Part shown: positions 1 to 10,944 of the stretch, piece after piece
Layout of the letters: each line of letters starts with the position of its first letter
Numbering within the stretch: the stretch's first letter is position 1
Origin: Conchocele bisecta
Lineage: Eukaryota; Mollusca; Bivalvia; Lucinida; Thyasiridae
DNA: 64,000 nt
Reading direction: 5' to 3'
Assembly: GCA_029237695.1 (NCBI GenBank)
Contig: CM055265.1
Location: forward strand, 119,179,078-119,243,077
Notes under the pieces: model-generated
Told to the model about the DNA's origin: nothing
Database searches by the model: none
The model's input: only the letters and a program-made list of their open reading frames with translations
Made by a program: the position numbers and the translations under genes

Positions 1-317
1 CAAAATTTAACTTTTGTTTTCTTAGTTGGATCATTTCCAAGCTATCTAGCTAGGTTTCGGAGTCAATTTCCAAACATTTTCGTTTTTTGACTCCTCCCAC
101 ACTCCTTTGCCTCTTTTTCCCCCATGTTAAATTCCCATAGAGAAATCAATTTTTCGTAATAAAACCAATATTTGACCAAATTTCACGAAATGAAAAGAAG
201 GCTCATTCTTAAATTTTCCTTTAATTTAATACTATCGAAAAAAATATTGTTTTTGAATTGTTTATATGGCCGTAAAATTTGGGCAGCTTTCGTGAAACAG
301 ACTATAGTATTTGGAAC

Positions 318-380
318 ATGACCTTAGCTGTTGATACATGTCGGCCGTTAAACACCAATAAACAAACAAACTAACAAACA
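318..380 (-). repeat. SINE-like family A, terminal fragment
   Basis: The stretch contains the family A end (GCTGTTGATA, then GGCCGTTAAACACCAATA) followed by AAACAAAC repeats. The same end closes the longer copies near 6.0, 15.4 and 58.1 kb. Read on the minus strand it is the element's 5' part. I see nothing recognisable from 1 to 317 or from 381 to 720. Confidence 0.7.
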
Positions 381-720
381 TCACAAACTCAATGTAAATT
401 GTATGTAAATACTACCAAGAAATAAGCCTGGTTTTGTCTGTTTGTCACATGTCTCAAATGTGTGAAGAAATTTGTAGGATATCTGTAACATCGTCTTTGT
501 TTCTGTGTCGAAGCTGCGAGTATTGCATTATGGGCCAGACGTTTCAATTTGCATAAATGTTGCATCAGCTGATCCAATAATGTGATATGTTTCACATCAT
601 ACGTCGTGGCATTATTGAACGCAGCATGACAAGGACATTGTCGTGGACAAAATTTTGTCGCATTTATTTGTGGAGAACCAGATGTGGACCTACAGTCATA
701 GACAAAAGATTTGTCCCATT

Positions 721-1077
721 ATAATTCCAGCACAAAAATATTTACACAATTCCCTAACATTTGATTGGTCCGTAGCAAGTCTCTGTCCAAAATTGATATC
801 CCAGTAAATTCCCATGCCGAACTACTTTCTGTAACCGTTAGGCGCAGTTAAAATAATTCTTATGAAAACGGAAAATAAACACATTTTCTTGATGAATTTA
901 CTTCAATTGCTGGAATTATAAAGAATGAATGGCCTTTTTGTGGAATTTATCGGGGATAAAAACTTGGAAAAGTCGCGGGAATACTGGACGAGGCCTTCCG
1001 GCCTTCGTCCAGTATTCCCTCAACTTTTCCAAGTTTATACCTCGATAAATTCCACAAAAAGGCCATTCATTCCTATA
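721..1077 (-). repeat. Composite palindromic MITE, family C copy 1
   Basis: Two joined modules. An approximately 200-bp arm begins ATAATTCCAGCA, and a near-perfect palindrome is bounded by GGAATGAATGGCC and GGCCATTCATTCC. The palindrome apex is GGCCTTCCGGCC. Five more copies occur at 3.9, 24.0, 28.5, 56.2 and 60.6 kb. No protein is encoded; the 95-residue open frame through it is a by-product of the palindrome. Confidence 0.9.
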
Positions 1078-1215
1078 GTGAATTTGTGGAGAAACTGGGT
1101 GTGCATCCCGGTAATTAGGCTCTTACCTGGTCACATTGCAGGGAGGGTGTCTGTGGGAATACCCCATTCTCTAGCAGGCCAGGAAGACATATTTAAAGTA
1201 AAAAATATTTAAGGA

Positions 1216-1399
1216 ATAAAACCATGGGCCGTTGCGTTTACTGTGGTATGAAAAACATTTAGTCTGTTTAAAGTTTGCGAGAAGTCCGAAACATTTGGTC
1301 TGTTTAAATTAGTGTGGGGAGTCCGAAGGACTCCTTGCAAACTTTAAACAGATCAAATGTTTTTCATACCACAGTAAACACAAATGCCCATGGTTTTAT
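1216..1399. repeat. Palindromic element, family H
   Basis: Long inverted repeat. TAAAACCATGGGC, ACTGTGGTATGAAAAACA and TCTGTTTAAAGTTTGC on the left are mirrored on the right by GCAAACTTTAAACAGA, TGTTTTTCATACCACAGT and GCCCATGGTTTTA. The centre repeats GTCCGAA/AGTCCGAAGGACT. It is the only copy I see in the window. Confidence 0.85.
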
Positions 1400-1781
1400 T
1401 ACTTATATTTTACATGACATGTTCTGAGAGCTTAAAAAACGTCAATAACCAAATACAACGTTAAAATTAGGAATCATCTTCTTTTATGTCGTATTTTTTA
1501 AATTGCCGGTAAAATTAGAGTGACATTATTGACATCATTGTATACATATTAAAGACGTCAAACAAAACTTTAGCGAAGCAACAACGTCGACTAATGTAAT
1601 GTTCTGGGATATAAACGCAATACGTTGGATGGGCATTTCCATTATGAATATAAAATTGCCAAAAACCCAATTGAAATCAGAAGTAGTGAGTATCAAAAAG
1701 CAATGAAAAATTTGTGGTATCTTTATCATGCTACAGAAAACAATAAACAGACCACAAATACAGCATATTTTCTTATTTTTC

Positions 1782-1861
1782 CATGAAAACACATCTTGGT
1801 ATTTCATTAGAATTGTCTCCAAGGAGACAATTCTAATGAAATACCAAGATGTGTTTTCATT
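1782..1861. repeat. 80-bp perfect palindrome, family I copy 1
   Basis: The arms run from ATGAAAACACATCTTGGTAT to its exact complement, with apex GAATTGTCTCC/GGAGACAATTC. An almost identical palindrome is at 53542-53621. The flanks at 1535-1780 and 1862-1960 are AT-rich and unassigned; they may belong to a larger carrier element. Confidence 0.9.
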
Positions 1862-2167
1862 TAGAAGCAACCCATTCAATAAGTGCGGTCTGCTGATGTG
1901 TAAACAGTTATAGTGTGAATCTAGTTTACAAAATTAAAATTTTGAAATACCCAATTGCTTCAGAAATGATGGAGCGACAATACTCAATTACTAATTCCTT
2001 ATCTGGAGCCCTGTGTAAATATTCTTGTGTGTGGAAACATTGGTGCAAAATATACTATAATATGGTCATAAAACAACATTTGGATACTACTGGATAATTT
2101 TACATGCCAATATATGGCTAATATTACTAGTATTCCTTTGAAACCTTTATTTGGAGGCTCTAACAAA

Positions 2168-2655
2168 TATGGCTGTGACTGGAGAATGGGGCTTATGGGA
2201 TTTGTCACCAGTGTAGATCCAGATCAAATAGCACACTCCTGGGGCCCGTTTCACTAAACTTTGTACGACTAAAATGTTTGTAAGTGCGAAATTATGATAG
2301 TCTGTAAATTTCACATTAACACTGTTTTCTTGTAAATAAGTATTGGATTTACATGTATTGAGCATAGGCTGCATATGCTGCCTATGCTCAATAAATGTAA
2401 ATCCATAAACTGACATTTACAGACGATCTTAAATTTGAACTTACGAACATTTTAGTCGTAAGAAGTTTAGTGAAGCGGGCCCCTGTTTCCTGGTAGCGAA
2501 TGTATTATTGCTCGATAGAAGCATGACGGGTGTTTCATTGATGGAATGGCGAACAGTGCAGATCCTGATCAGACTGTGCAGATGCACAGGCTGATCTGGA
2601 TCTACACTGGTCGCAAAACCCATAAGCTCCATTTCTTCAGTCAACGCCACAAATA
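2168..2655. repeat. Family F element interrupted by an E element
   Basis: The left end (TGGCTGTGACTGGAGAATGG) and right end are inverted copies, as in the F elements near 3.6, 6.2 and 16.2 kb. The right half holds an L-type hairpin (CAGTGCAGATCCTGATCAGA and its partner arm). An E hairpin splits the unit after CACACTCCTG. Confidence 0.85.
2241..2483. repeat. Hairpin MITE, family E copy 1
   Basis: Ends are GGGGCCCGTTTCACTAAAC and its complement. The centre is the palindrome GAGCATAGGCTGCATATGC. It lies inside an F element and is therefore younger than it. Other E copies are at 6.5, 9.4, 9.6, 20.4, 29.1, 29.6, 31.4, 32.6, 56.6 and 58.2 kb. Confidence 0.9.
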
Positions 2656-2966
2656 TAAAATGAAGAAGAAATCTATATAGTATACATTTGACAACTGTGG
2701 ACAAGCACACAATTTTGGCAAACTATTCTTTTTTGTCGCAAATTCATGGCTGGGACGGTTTGCATGCAACACAACATTTTTTAAGCCAAACTGAAGGAAA
2801 ATGAATGCTGTGTGTGTTTGTTTGCTCAGGCAGTTTATGGACACTCGAGTATTTTCTCATATTGACTCATATAGGCCATAAAAGAAATGTCGTTTAACTC
2901 TCGTGGTGACACATAATTTAAGTGGCACTGCGTAATTGTGTCAATGAATAATTTAACTTATCTGCC

Positions 2967-3476
2967 TTAAAGGTACATGCTCACTCAGTAGACACAAAAT
3001 GTTCTTTATAGGAAATAAATAAATGTATAATTGTGTCACTATTTCACCAGTTCTATAAAATTATGAGTGCCAGCTATACAGATATAATCATTTAGTAATA
3101 TTTCTGTTACTGATAGTGACGCATGGTGGTATTAGGCTATTTTCATATGGAAATGAGGCATGATATTTTTTAGTTATTTATATTAATTAAATGCGTTGTC
3201 TGAAAAAAAAATATTTTCGACAAATGATAAAGTATGATCATTGGACATCAAAAAATAAATACAGAGAATAAATAGTAATGTCCATTAACATTTTAAGGAA
3301 ACGCGGTTATCGCCCCTGATAGCAGTGCGGAAATTTACGTCTGTAATAAAATGTATAATAATGCCAATCAATACATGGGGTAATGGTGAATGAATCTTTA
3401 TTTTGCCAGAAAATGTCTCTGATATAAAGAACATTTTGTGCCTACCGAGTGGGCATGTACCTTTAATAAATTATCA
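2967..3476. repeat. DNA-transposon-like MITE, family B copy 1 (complete)
   Basis: About 510 bp bounded by TTAA, AGGTACATGC and, at the far end, GGGCATGTACCT, TTAA. It is AT-rich inside with no open frame. TTAA on both sides fits a TTAA-duplicating element. Copies with inserts lie at 7498-9178 and 56110-56600; an inverted copy is at 53810-54239. Confidence 0.85.
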
Positions 3477-3570
3477 AATAGGAGGTAAAATACCTAACAA
3501 AACTGGGCTTATTTTGTTTTGCAAGGATTGTAATATGTTGCGAAACAATTTCATGACCTACAAACTCATA

Positions 3571-3803
3571 TGTGGCTGTGACTGGAGATACGGGGCTTAT
3601 GTGATTTGTGACCAGTGTAGCTCTTGACCAAATATCACACTCCTGTAGACTGATAATGATCTGTATTGCTTGCAAAAAGCATGATGGGATGAAATGGTGA
3701 ACAGTGCAGATCCTGATCAGAATGTGCGGATGCACAGGCTGATCTGGATCTATGCTGGTCGCAAACCCCATAAGCCTTATTTCTTCAGTCACAGTCACAT
3801 TTA
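3571..3803. repeat. Family F element, copy 2
   Basis: TGTGGCTGTGACTGGAGATA at the left is matched by the inverted TTCTTCAGTCACAGTCACA at the right. It contains an L-type hairpin in its right half. It is uninterrupted and shows what the copy at 2168-2655 looked like before the E insertion. Confidence 0.85.
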
Positions 3804-3916
3804 GTAGAAGCATTGTTTGCCCCAAATTGAAGTTTCACTGATCTAATTACAAACAGTGAAGATGCCAACCAGTCTATGATGTAACACAGTCTGGTCTGGG
3901 TCTTCACTGGTTATTA

Positions 3917-4286
3917 TAGGAATGAATGGCCTTTTTGTGGAATTTATCAGGGTATAAACTTGGACGAAGCAATAAAAAATTACAATTTTCGAAAATTGTA
4001 ATTTGTTAAGGCCTCGTCCAGTATTCCCGCGACTTTTCCAAGTTTATATCCCCGATAAATTCCACAAAAAGACCATTCATTCCTTATAATTCCAGCATTT
4101 GAAATAAATTCATCAAGAAAATGTGTTTATTTTCCGTTTTCTGAAGAATTATTTTAACTGCGCCTCACGGTTACGGAAAGTAGTTCTGCGTGGGAGTTTA
4201 CTGGGATATAAATTTTGGACAGAGACTTGCTACGGGCCAATCACATGTTAGGGAATTGTGTAAATATTTTTATGCTGGAATTATAG
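3917..4286 (+). repeat. Composite palindromic MITE, family C copy 2 (exchanged core)
   Basis: Outer arms and the ATAATTCCAGCA...TGCTGGAATTAT module are as in other C copies. The apex is replaced by a different hairpin, GCGATAAAAAATTACAATTT with TCGAAAATTGTAATTTG. The same core is in the copy at 56181-56575, and a related hairpin is in the element at 38293-38490. Confidence 0.85.
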
Positions 4287-4344
4287 AAGCAGTAAGTCTG
4301 GTTTTGTCAAATTGTGGTCCATAATTTATACATCTCTGGTAGCT

Positions 4345-4582
4345 TTAACCCTTACACCGCTATCTTATTTTTTGTCGTCTGCTGTTTATTTTCTACTTTT
4401 ATCATCAAAACATGCTTTGACAGCACTTTAGAATAATTTACAACATGCTTTGACAACACTTTAGAATCATTTCCATTGGAAATGATTCTGAAGTGATGTC
4501 AAACCATGTTTTTATTGAGAAATAAGGCAAGATATAAAAGAAACAGCAGACGACAATTGTGTGTAGTGTATAGTGGTCTAAG
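4345..4582. repeat. TTAA hairpin element T1, copy 1
   Basis: Left end TTAACCCTTACACCGCTATC, followed by GTCTGCTGTTTATTTTC and its complement on the right. The apical hairpin is GAATCATTTCC/GGAAATGATTC with arms CTTTAG and CTGAAG (one wobble-type mismatch). The right end is decayed. Confidence 0.85.
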
Positions 4583-4924
4583 TAAAATATTGTTTGATCA
4601 GAGTTGTTAAACTGTGCATATATTCCCGTCAGGATTTCTGGAGAGAAAACATGGCGTTTTAGTAGGTTTCAAACCATTTTATCTATATTAATCAAATCAA
4701 AATTCTGGATACAACCAAGTGGGAATTATTTTGAGTTTTATTAAAAGCATAAGGCCAGGGGAAATTATTATTCAGATTTTCAGTACAAATAAATTACCGG
4801 ATCAACATTATATTCGTAAACATTTTCAAAACTATAAAATTATTGGTTTTATATACTCTGGTTTCAATAAAACATGCATCCCACTATTTTATACTAAAAT
4901 TTGATCCAGTATCTACAAAATAAT

Positions 4925-5142
4925 TTCTGTGACTGCCATGGAGAAATGGGGCTTACCAGAATTGTGACCAGTGTAGCTCCTGATCAAATAGCAGACTTGT
5001 GTAGCTTAATAACGACCTATATTGCTTGCCAGAAGCATAACAGACGTTTTCATTCATGGAATGGTGAACAGTGCAGATCCTGATCTGGATCTACACTGGT
5101 CGCAAAGCCTGTAAGTCCCATTTTTCCAATCACATCCACATA
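4925..5142. repeat. Family F element, copy 3
   Basis: It starts CTGTGACTGCCATGGAGAAA and ends in the inverted CATTTTTCCAATCACATCCA. The L-type hairpin inside has lost one arm segment. No coding potential. Confidence 0.75.
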
Positions 5143-5387
5143 TATGCATGATCTTGTTGAACTGATGTAGAACTGCATTCAGTCAATGAAATCAATCAAA
5201 TTGGAAGCCTGTGTCAATTTAGTTTGTAAATTGAGTTGTGTTCCTTGTCAACTCTAGCATAGATAGATAGATTTTCTGTCGTATATTTCCTTGCTAATTG
5301 CATGGCTGCATCCAGTCAGGCATACTATTCAATCAATGTCCCATTTGCAATAGACTATCAGAAGCGATACTATTGTTCCACGTTCAA

Positions 5388-5446
5388 CCAGTGTATAACC
5401 AGATCAGCCTGCATCTCCATGCAGGCTGATCTGGGTCTACACTGTT
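5388..5446. repeat. L hairpin (stem variant CCTGCAT)
   Basis: CAGTGTATAACCAGATCAGC pairs with GCTGATCTGGGTCTACACTG around CCTGCATCTCCATGCAGG. It is a stand-alone hairpin not enclosed by F ends. Its inner stem differs from other L copies at paired positions. Nothing else is recognised between 5143 and 5690. Confidence 0.75.
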
Positions 5447-5689
5447 TTCATGATTATGACTTGTATTATTTGTTACAAAATATCAATTAGATAAATAAAC
5501 AGCAATCATTTCTCTATGATGATTGAGTTAGGCAAGGATTGATCTGGGTTGAAATAAACATTTATGCAGCTTTATTTCATTACCATGCCAGATTGTTACT
5601 CATTTGGATGTCCTTGACATTTTCCTCTGTCCCAAACAAACCGTTTTTGCGTTATACTAAAAAGTCATGCGAATGTTACTGGAAGTCGC

Positions 5690-6015
5690 ACTTGGGGCCG
5701 TGGGTGGCAGGTGGGAGCATGCGATGGGTAACTTAACGATCGGGACTCATCCTTACCGGAATCCCGATCGGAGTCCTGGTTTGGCCCTCATGTATGTCTT
5801 AATTGGCTTTCTTGTATGTGAGAGTTGAATCTGGTTATACCGCTTCTATAAATAATATGATTATTCGTAATCCTATTTAACTTTTAGGTGAAGGGGCCAA
5901 GTGGCTTTGGTGTGGTATGGACCTGGCACCTGTTCAGGTTATTCTAATTTAATTTGTTAAATATATTTTTGTTTATGTTAATAGCTGTTGATAGGCCATT
6001 AAACACAAAAAACTA
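5690..6015 (-). repeat. SINE-like family A, near full length
   Basis: On the + strand it starts near GGGAGCATGCGATGGGTAA, continues through CATCCTTACCGGAATCCCG and GTGGTATGGACCTGGCACC, and ends GTTGATAGGCCATTAAACAC. In better copies (58.1 kb) the complement carries a B-box-like CAGGTTCGATCCCG, so the transcribed sense is probably minus. No coding frame. Confidence 0.75.
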
Positions 6016-6162
6016 CAACACACCTGGGACCAAGTGATCCAGTGTAGTAACAGTGCCTGGCACTGCATCAGGATACTATCTTTCAGTGCTGAAATCTTTT
6101 TCTTGTAAACTTAGTGCTAAATGTTCAGTACTCCCTCCATACAGGTGCATTTCATCTGTATA

Positions 6163-6404
6163 TGTGGCTGTGACTGGAGTAATGGGTATTATGGTATTTG
6201 TGACCAGTGTCGCTGCTAATCAAATAGAACAGTCCTGTAGCCTGATAACGATCTATATTGCTCGTTAGAAGAAGCATGACAGGTGTTTCATTGATGGATT
6301 GGCTAACAGTGCAGATCCCGATCAGACTGTGCGGATGCACAGGCTGATCTGGATCTGCACTGTTCGCAAAACCCATAAGCCCCATTTCTCCAGTCACAGT
6401 CACA
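6163..6404. repeat. Family F element, copy 4
   Basis: Inverted ends TGTGGCTGTGACTGGAGTAA and CCAGTCACAGTCACAT. The internal L-type hairpin is GCAGATCCCGATCAGACTGT with its partner. A CAATCAAT tract follows at 6433-6494. The stretch 6040-6160 resembles sequences near 26.08 and 56.7 kb and may be a SINE remnant. Confidence 0.85.
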
Positions 6405-6504
6405 TATGACCTTGCTGTTGGACGGACATAAAGCCTCAATCAATCAATAAATCGATCGACCAACCAATCATTCAATCAATCAATCAATCAATCTGGTGAA
6501 TGTG

Positions 6505-6732
6505 ATAATGAACTTCGTACGACTAAAATGTTCGTAAGTGCAAACTTATGATAGTCTGTAAATTTCACATTAACAATGTTTTCTTTACAATTATTGGATT
6601 TACATTTATTGAGCACAGGCATATGCAGCCTATGCTCAATAAATGTAAATCCATCAATTGAAATTTCCAGATGATCCTAAATTTGCACTTACGAACATTT
6701 TAGTCGTACAAAGTTTAGTGAAACGGGCCCCA
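6505..6732. repeat. Hairpin MITE, family E copy 2
   Basis: The left end is truncated at AACTTCGTACGACTAAAATG. The right end is complete (GTTTAGTGAAACGGGCCCC). The central palindrome is GAGCACAGGCATATGCAGCC. Confidence 0.85.
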
Positions 6733-6780
6733 GTCTTGTATATTCCACACCATTGAGGAAACATTGGATACAACAGCATC

Positions 6781-7020
6781 TTAACCCTTTCAAAATTATG
6801 GACCTGTATAATGGTATTGGCAAAATGTGTAGATCCAGATGAGCCGGCTCGTGACGAGCCGTCTCATCAGGATCTGCACTTTTTGCAAGTAATTTTCATA
6901 TTTTTTAGAACAAAAGCACCCCCTTTTCATAAATGGACTAGTGTGAAAATTATTTTGTGACGATTGGAATGGTTGCAAAATTCACTTGGGCGGGGGGGGG
7001 GGGGAGAGAGAAAGGGTTAA
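6781..7020. repeat. TTAA hairpin element T2, copy 1
   Basis: It begins TTAACCCTTTCA and ends GAAAGGGTTAA. The core hairpin is GTGTAGATCCAGATGAGCCG with CTCATCAGGATCTGCAC. An unusual run of G (6991-7004) lies just inside the right end. The next 480 bp (7021-7497) show nothing I recognise. Confidence 0.85.
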
Positions 7021-7497
7021 ACCATTTGGAATTACATTCTATACCACCACATTCTGTGAATACCTAAACATACTAAATATGTTTCTTCATGCTGCTCAAT
7101 AGTTGTTGTGGTTAGTGGTAATACTTTCATTAAGATGTAGGAAAAAAATAGTAAAAAAATTGTCCAATTCCATCTTTCCAATCACTTTGTAGCATATTTG
7201 GATTTGATTGGATTGTTCCAGAAATATGATTGGCCATTTATTCTGCTAGCTGCAAATTTGACACTGCCTATATGTCATCCGTGTCAAAATTATGGCAATA
7301 AAGTATCTTTAATGTATTGTTCGCAATTTTTTTGCCTCCTGCGATTTCCTTTGTATTTTCTGGAAAGTTGGCTATCCCGATGATTTGATATTGCCCCCAG
7401 GGGCACGTGGGATTGATCTTTTGTTTCATCAGTTGACGAGGTCATTAGGAAAACACATATAAGCAATGAATGACTGAATGCAAAAACAGCAGCGAAG

Positions 7498-9178
7498 TTA
7501 AAGGTACATGCCCACTGAGTAGGCACACAATGTTGTTTATAGGAATTAAATATGATTTTATCAAAATAACTTGTATCACTATTCAGCGCCAGTTCCTCAA
7601 AATTAACGAAGTGCCGCTACACAGATATACTCATTTACTGATGTTTATTTTACGAGTAACTCACGGTGGTATCAGGCTATTTTCATATGCAAATGAGGCA
7701 TGATATTTTTAGCTCACCTGAGCGAAGCTCATGTGAGCTATTGTTACCGCAATGTGTCCGTCGTCCGTCGTCCGTCGTCCGTCGTCGTCTGTGAACATTT
7801 TCAAACGTCTTCTACTCGGTAACCATGGGCCTATAGTCACCAAACTTCATGGTCATGGTCCTTATGTAGGGGGATTGCAAAAAAAGATGACGTCATTACG
7901 TAATACAAGATGGCTGCCGTCTAAAAATATCACAAATTCTTAAAAAATCTTCTTCTCAAGAACCGCCAACCGGCTTTCGACAAAACTTGGTAGGAATGAT
8001 CGATGTACAATGCTCTTTCAAAGTTGTTCAAATGGTGACCCCGGGGTCAAAAATAGGCGTGGCCCGTGGGGTCAAATTGGGGTCAAATTTTATTTTTGAC
8101 CGAATATGGTCATGTCATATATCAAATTGAAGGTATCAATGAGGCGATCACTCTGGTGCATTTTTTTTTTGAAATCGGATGGTTATGTCATCCAAGATGG
8201 CCGCCGAAAGGTCAAAAGGTTGTTCTTTTATTAGAGATTTAAAAATTCTTCTTCACATGAACCGCTTTGCACATGGTAGCCAAACTTAAAAGTTATGGTC
8301 CATGTGTGAAGCCTTTTCAGAGTTGTTCAAATGGTGACCCCGGGGTCAAAAATAGGCGTTGCCCGTGGGGTCAAATTGGGGTCAAATTTTATTTTTGACC
8401 GAATATGGTCATATTATATATCAAATCGAAGGTATCAATGAGGCGATCACTCTGGTGCATTTTTTGTTGAAATCGGATGGTTATGTCATCCATGATGGCC
8501 GCCAAAGGTCAAAAGTTTGTTCTTTTATTAGAGATTTCAAAATTCTTCTTGACATGAACCGCTTGGCCCATGGTAGCCAAACTTAAAAGTTATGGTCCAT
8601 GGGTGAAGCCTTTTCAGATTTGTTAAAATGGAGGTCATCGCTAATCCAAGATGGCCACCGTCTAAAAATAGCACAAATTCTTAAAAAATCTTCTTCTCAT
8701 GAACCGCTAGCCGGATTTCGACGAAACTTGGTAGGAATGATCGCTGTACAATGCTCTTTCAAAGTTGTTAAAATGGTGACCCCAGTGTCAAAAATTGGCG
8801 TGGCCCTGTGGGGTCAAATTGGGGTCAAACACATGAACTCAATGTCACATTCTCCTCTGGTGTTCATGGAGTCAGGTGAGCGAATTAGGGCCATCATGGC
8901 CCTCTTGTTTAATTATTTATACTAATTAAATGTGTCACCTGAAAAAAATAAAATGTTCGACACATTATAAAGTATGATCATTTCACATAAAAAAATAAAT
9001 ACTGAGAATAAATAGTAATGTCCGTTAACATTTTAAGGAAACTCGGTTATCACCCTTGATATCAGTGTGGAAATTTACGTCTGATATAAACTGTATCATA
9101 ATGCCAATCAATACGTGGGGTAATGGTGAATGAATGTTTATTTTGCCAGAAAATGTCATATCTACAGAATATACAAAA
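7498..9178. repeat. Family B element split by a 1.2-kb insertion
   Basis: Left part 7498-7710 (TTAAAGGTACATGCCCACTG onward) and right part from 8911 match the intact copy at 2967-3476. The far end is lost after GCCAGAAAATGTC. The interruption is an O element. Confidence 0.85.
7711..8910 (+). mobile_element. Element O1, GTCCGTCGTCC-headed with tandem core
   Basis: It starts AGCTCACCTGAGCGAAGCTC, has a GTCCGTC array at 7756-7790, then about 270-bp direct repeats (GTGACCCCGGGGTCAAAAAT near 8035 and 8335; CGAATATGGTCAT near 8100 and 8400), and ends with inverted GGTGAGCGAATT and GGGCCATCATGGCCCTCTTG. Open frames of 63-108 residues run through the repeats and are not genes. Similar sequences are common in mollusc genomes; whether a helper enzyme mobilises it is unknown. 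Confidence 0.8.
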
Positions 9179-9397
9179 CTGTATGTCTCCCTATATTATA
9201 ACCTGGCATGTGGGACCCCAGCTTTAATACTCGTCAATGGAAATCAAATTGGCTGAGTGTAAATTGAGTGGACTGCATGTTGTTTACAATGGTCATCGCC
9301 ACATATAAACCACCTTGTCTGAGACCACTCATTTGACCCGTTTGAGGTTGTTCCAATGAATGAGCACAATAAATAACCACTGCAACTGCAATATCCA

Positions 9398-9632
9398 GGG
9401 GGCCGTTCACTAAATTTCGCACAACTAAAATGTTTGTAAGTGCAAAATTATGATAGTCCGTAAATTTCACATTAACAATGTTTTCTTGTAAACAATTAAT
9501 TATTGAATTTGCATGTTTTGAGCATAGGCTGCATATGCATGCAGCCTATGCTCAATAAATGTAAATCCATGAATTGAAATTTCCAGACGATCCTAAATTT
9601 GCACTTACAAACATTTTAGTGAAATGGGCCCC
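9398..9632. repeat. Hairpin MITE, family E copy 3
   Basis: GGGGGCCGTTCACTAAATTT to GAAATGGGCCCC, with central palindrome GAGCATAGGCTGCATATGCA. It abuts a second E copy directly downstream. Confidence 0.85.
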
Positions 9633-9633
9633 T

Positions 9634-9799
9634 GGGGCCGTTTCACTAAACTTCGTAGGACTAAAATGTTCGTAAGTGCAGATTTAGAATAGTCGGTAAA
9701 TTGCAATAAATGGATTTACAATTATTGAGCATATGCTGCATATCATAATTTTGCACTTACAAACATTTTAGTCATACAAAGTTTAGTGAAACGGGCCCC
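9634..9799. repeat. Hairpin MITE, family E copy 4 (internally deleted)
   Basis: Both ends are present (GGGGCCGTTTCACTAAACTT, GTTTAGTGAAACGGGCCCC), but about 70 bp around the centre is missing. It forms a head-to-tail pair with the preceding copy. From 9800 to 10230 I see no feature. Confidence 0.85.
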
Positions 9800-10235
9800 T
9801 GATCTGCAGTTAGCTGTCCTTGCCACACCAGAACACATGGCATAGTTCCAAGAACATTGGAACGACCATCATTATACGGGATGAAAAAATATACTAAAAC
9901 CCTAATGATTTATTTCACAAATAAAACACTATCTGCAACAGCAAAATTGTGCCAGATAATTAAAATTGCCAATCTCCCGGAACATAAATAACAATAATGG
10001 CTGCAATAGTGATATCATTTATAAAATTGCCTGGAATTAATGGACTGTCATCACTGCGATTTCTGATTAACTGCGGTAATGGTTCCAAGATCAGTGTTTA
10101 CCAATAATCACAGTTCCACTGCGTTTACTCATTGAACTTTGGTTATTTAACGGTTTATAAACATATACCGTATTTATTCTAATGGTAGCCACCTCTGTAA
10201 TAGTAGCCCCCCTCCCATATTTGTATTCTAAATGT

Positions 10236-10314
10236 GTTATTTTCACATACAAAAGCCATTTAAAACATTTTTAAAGCAATGTTTTAAATGGCTTTTGTAT
10301 GTGAAAATAACATG
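10236..10314. repeat. Perfect palindrome, about 35-bp arms
   Basis: TTATTTTCACATACAAAAGC, then CATTTAAAACATT, is mirrored exactly after a short TTTAAAGC spacer. Similar end words (TTTTCACATACA) recur near 37.97 kb, so it is probably part of a larger element family. Confidence 0.85.
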
Positions 10315-10439
10315 TTTTGATCTCCATTGCTTGCATTGTCCCGGGCAGTATTTCTGTATTTCATGTTATACTTTTATACTGCATGGTGGTAAAGCCATGT
10401 CGCTGTACTGGCATCCACTCTGTCCGTACCCATGTCACA

Positions 10440-10870
10440 AATTAACCTCATTGTTGAAGAATCGAGGACATAATAATTCTATGATGAAATGTTTTCTTAT
10501 TTGGCTAATGTTTTTGCAAACATCAATCTGCACAAATACACTAACCCAAGGTCAAGGTAACTCACTTATGCACTTATGCTGGATGATACATCTTTTATTC
10601 TATGTCCTGGAATGTTCTCATAACATGTTGAAGGTCCTTGCTAATCATTCTTCATCAGTCTGTGTGGAAAGCCCCAAACATGCTAAATGCAGAGGTCACT
10701 GTCATTCAATAAAGCATTTGTTGTCCCTATGGTTTCTAAATGTCTTACCTCTCCTCCTCATGGAATGTTTTCATATTTGGCTGCTCCCTTTGTAACAATA
10801 TTCTGTGCAAACAGTTCAATAACCTCTTAAACCTGAGGTCAAGGTCATTCAGTAATGTCCTTGTCCCTGC
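10440..10870. repeat. Degenerate direct repeats
   Basis: Words such as GGAATGTTTTCATATTTGGC and GAGGTCAAGGTCATTCA recur irregularly about every 120-150 bp, three times. A 187-residue open frame on + crosses the preceding palindrome and these repeats. Its composition (many Cys, His, Leu) and repeat content argue against a gene. Confidence 0.55.
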
Positions 10871-10944
10871 ATAATTGTAATGTTAATAAGATAATTATTT
10901 CATAGGAAGATACAAATGTACATTATGTATTTGTGATCACCAGC

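Noticed and set aside
925..1212. Open frame with MNGLFVEFIGDKNLEKSREY, recurring at 24.0, 28.5 and 60.8 kb
   Set aside because: It is the family C palindrome translated; the arms read similarly on both strands and no gene structure is present.
6152..6439. Recurring open frames with the words GLMGFATSVDPDQPVHPHSL, seen at 2.4, 3.5, 6.2, 16.1 and 59.1 kb
   Set aside because: They look like a protein family but are the F element's L hairpin read in one frame; the same DNA gives frames on both strands.
10232..10795. 187-residue open frame on +, the longest in the window
   Set aside because: It begins inside a perfect palindrome and continues through degenerate direct repeats. The composition is Cys/His/Leu-rich with no domain and no splice context.
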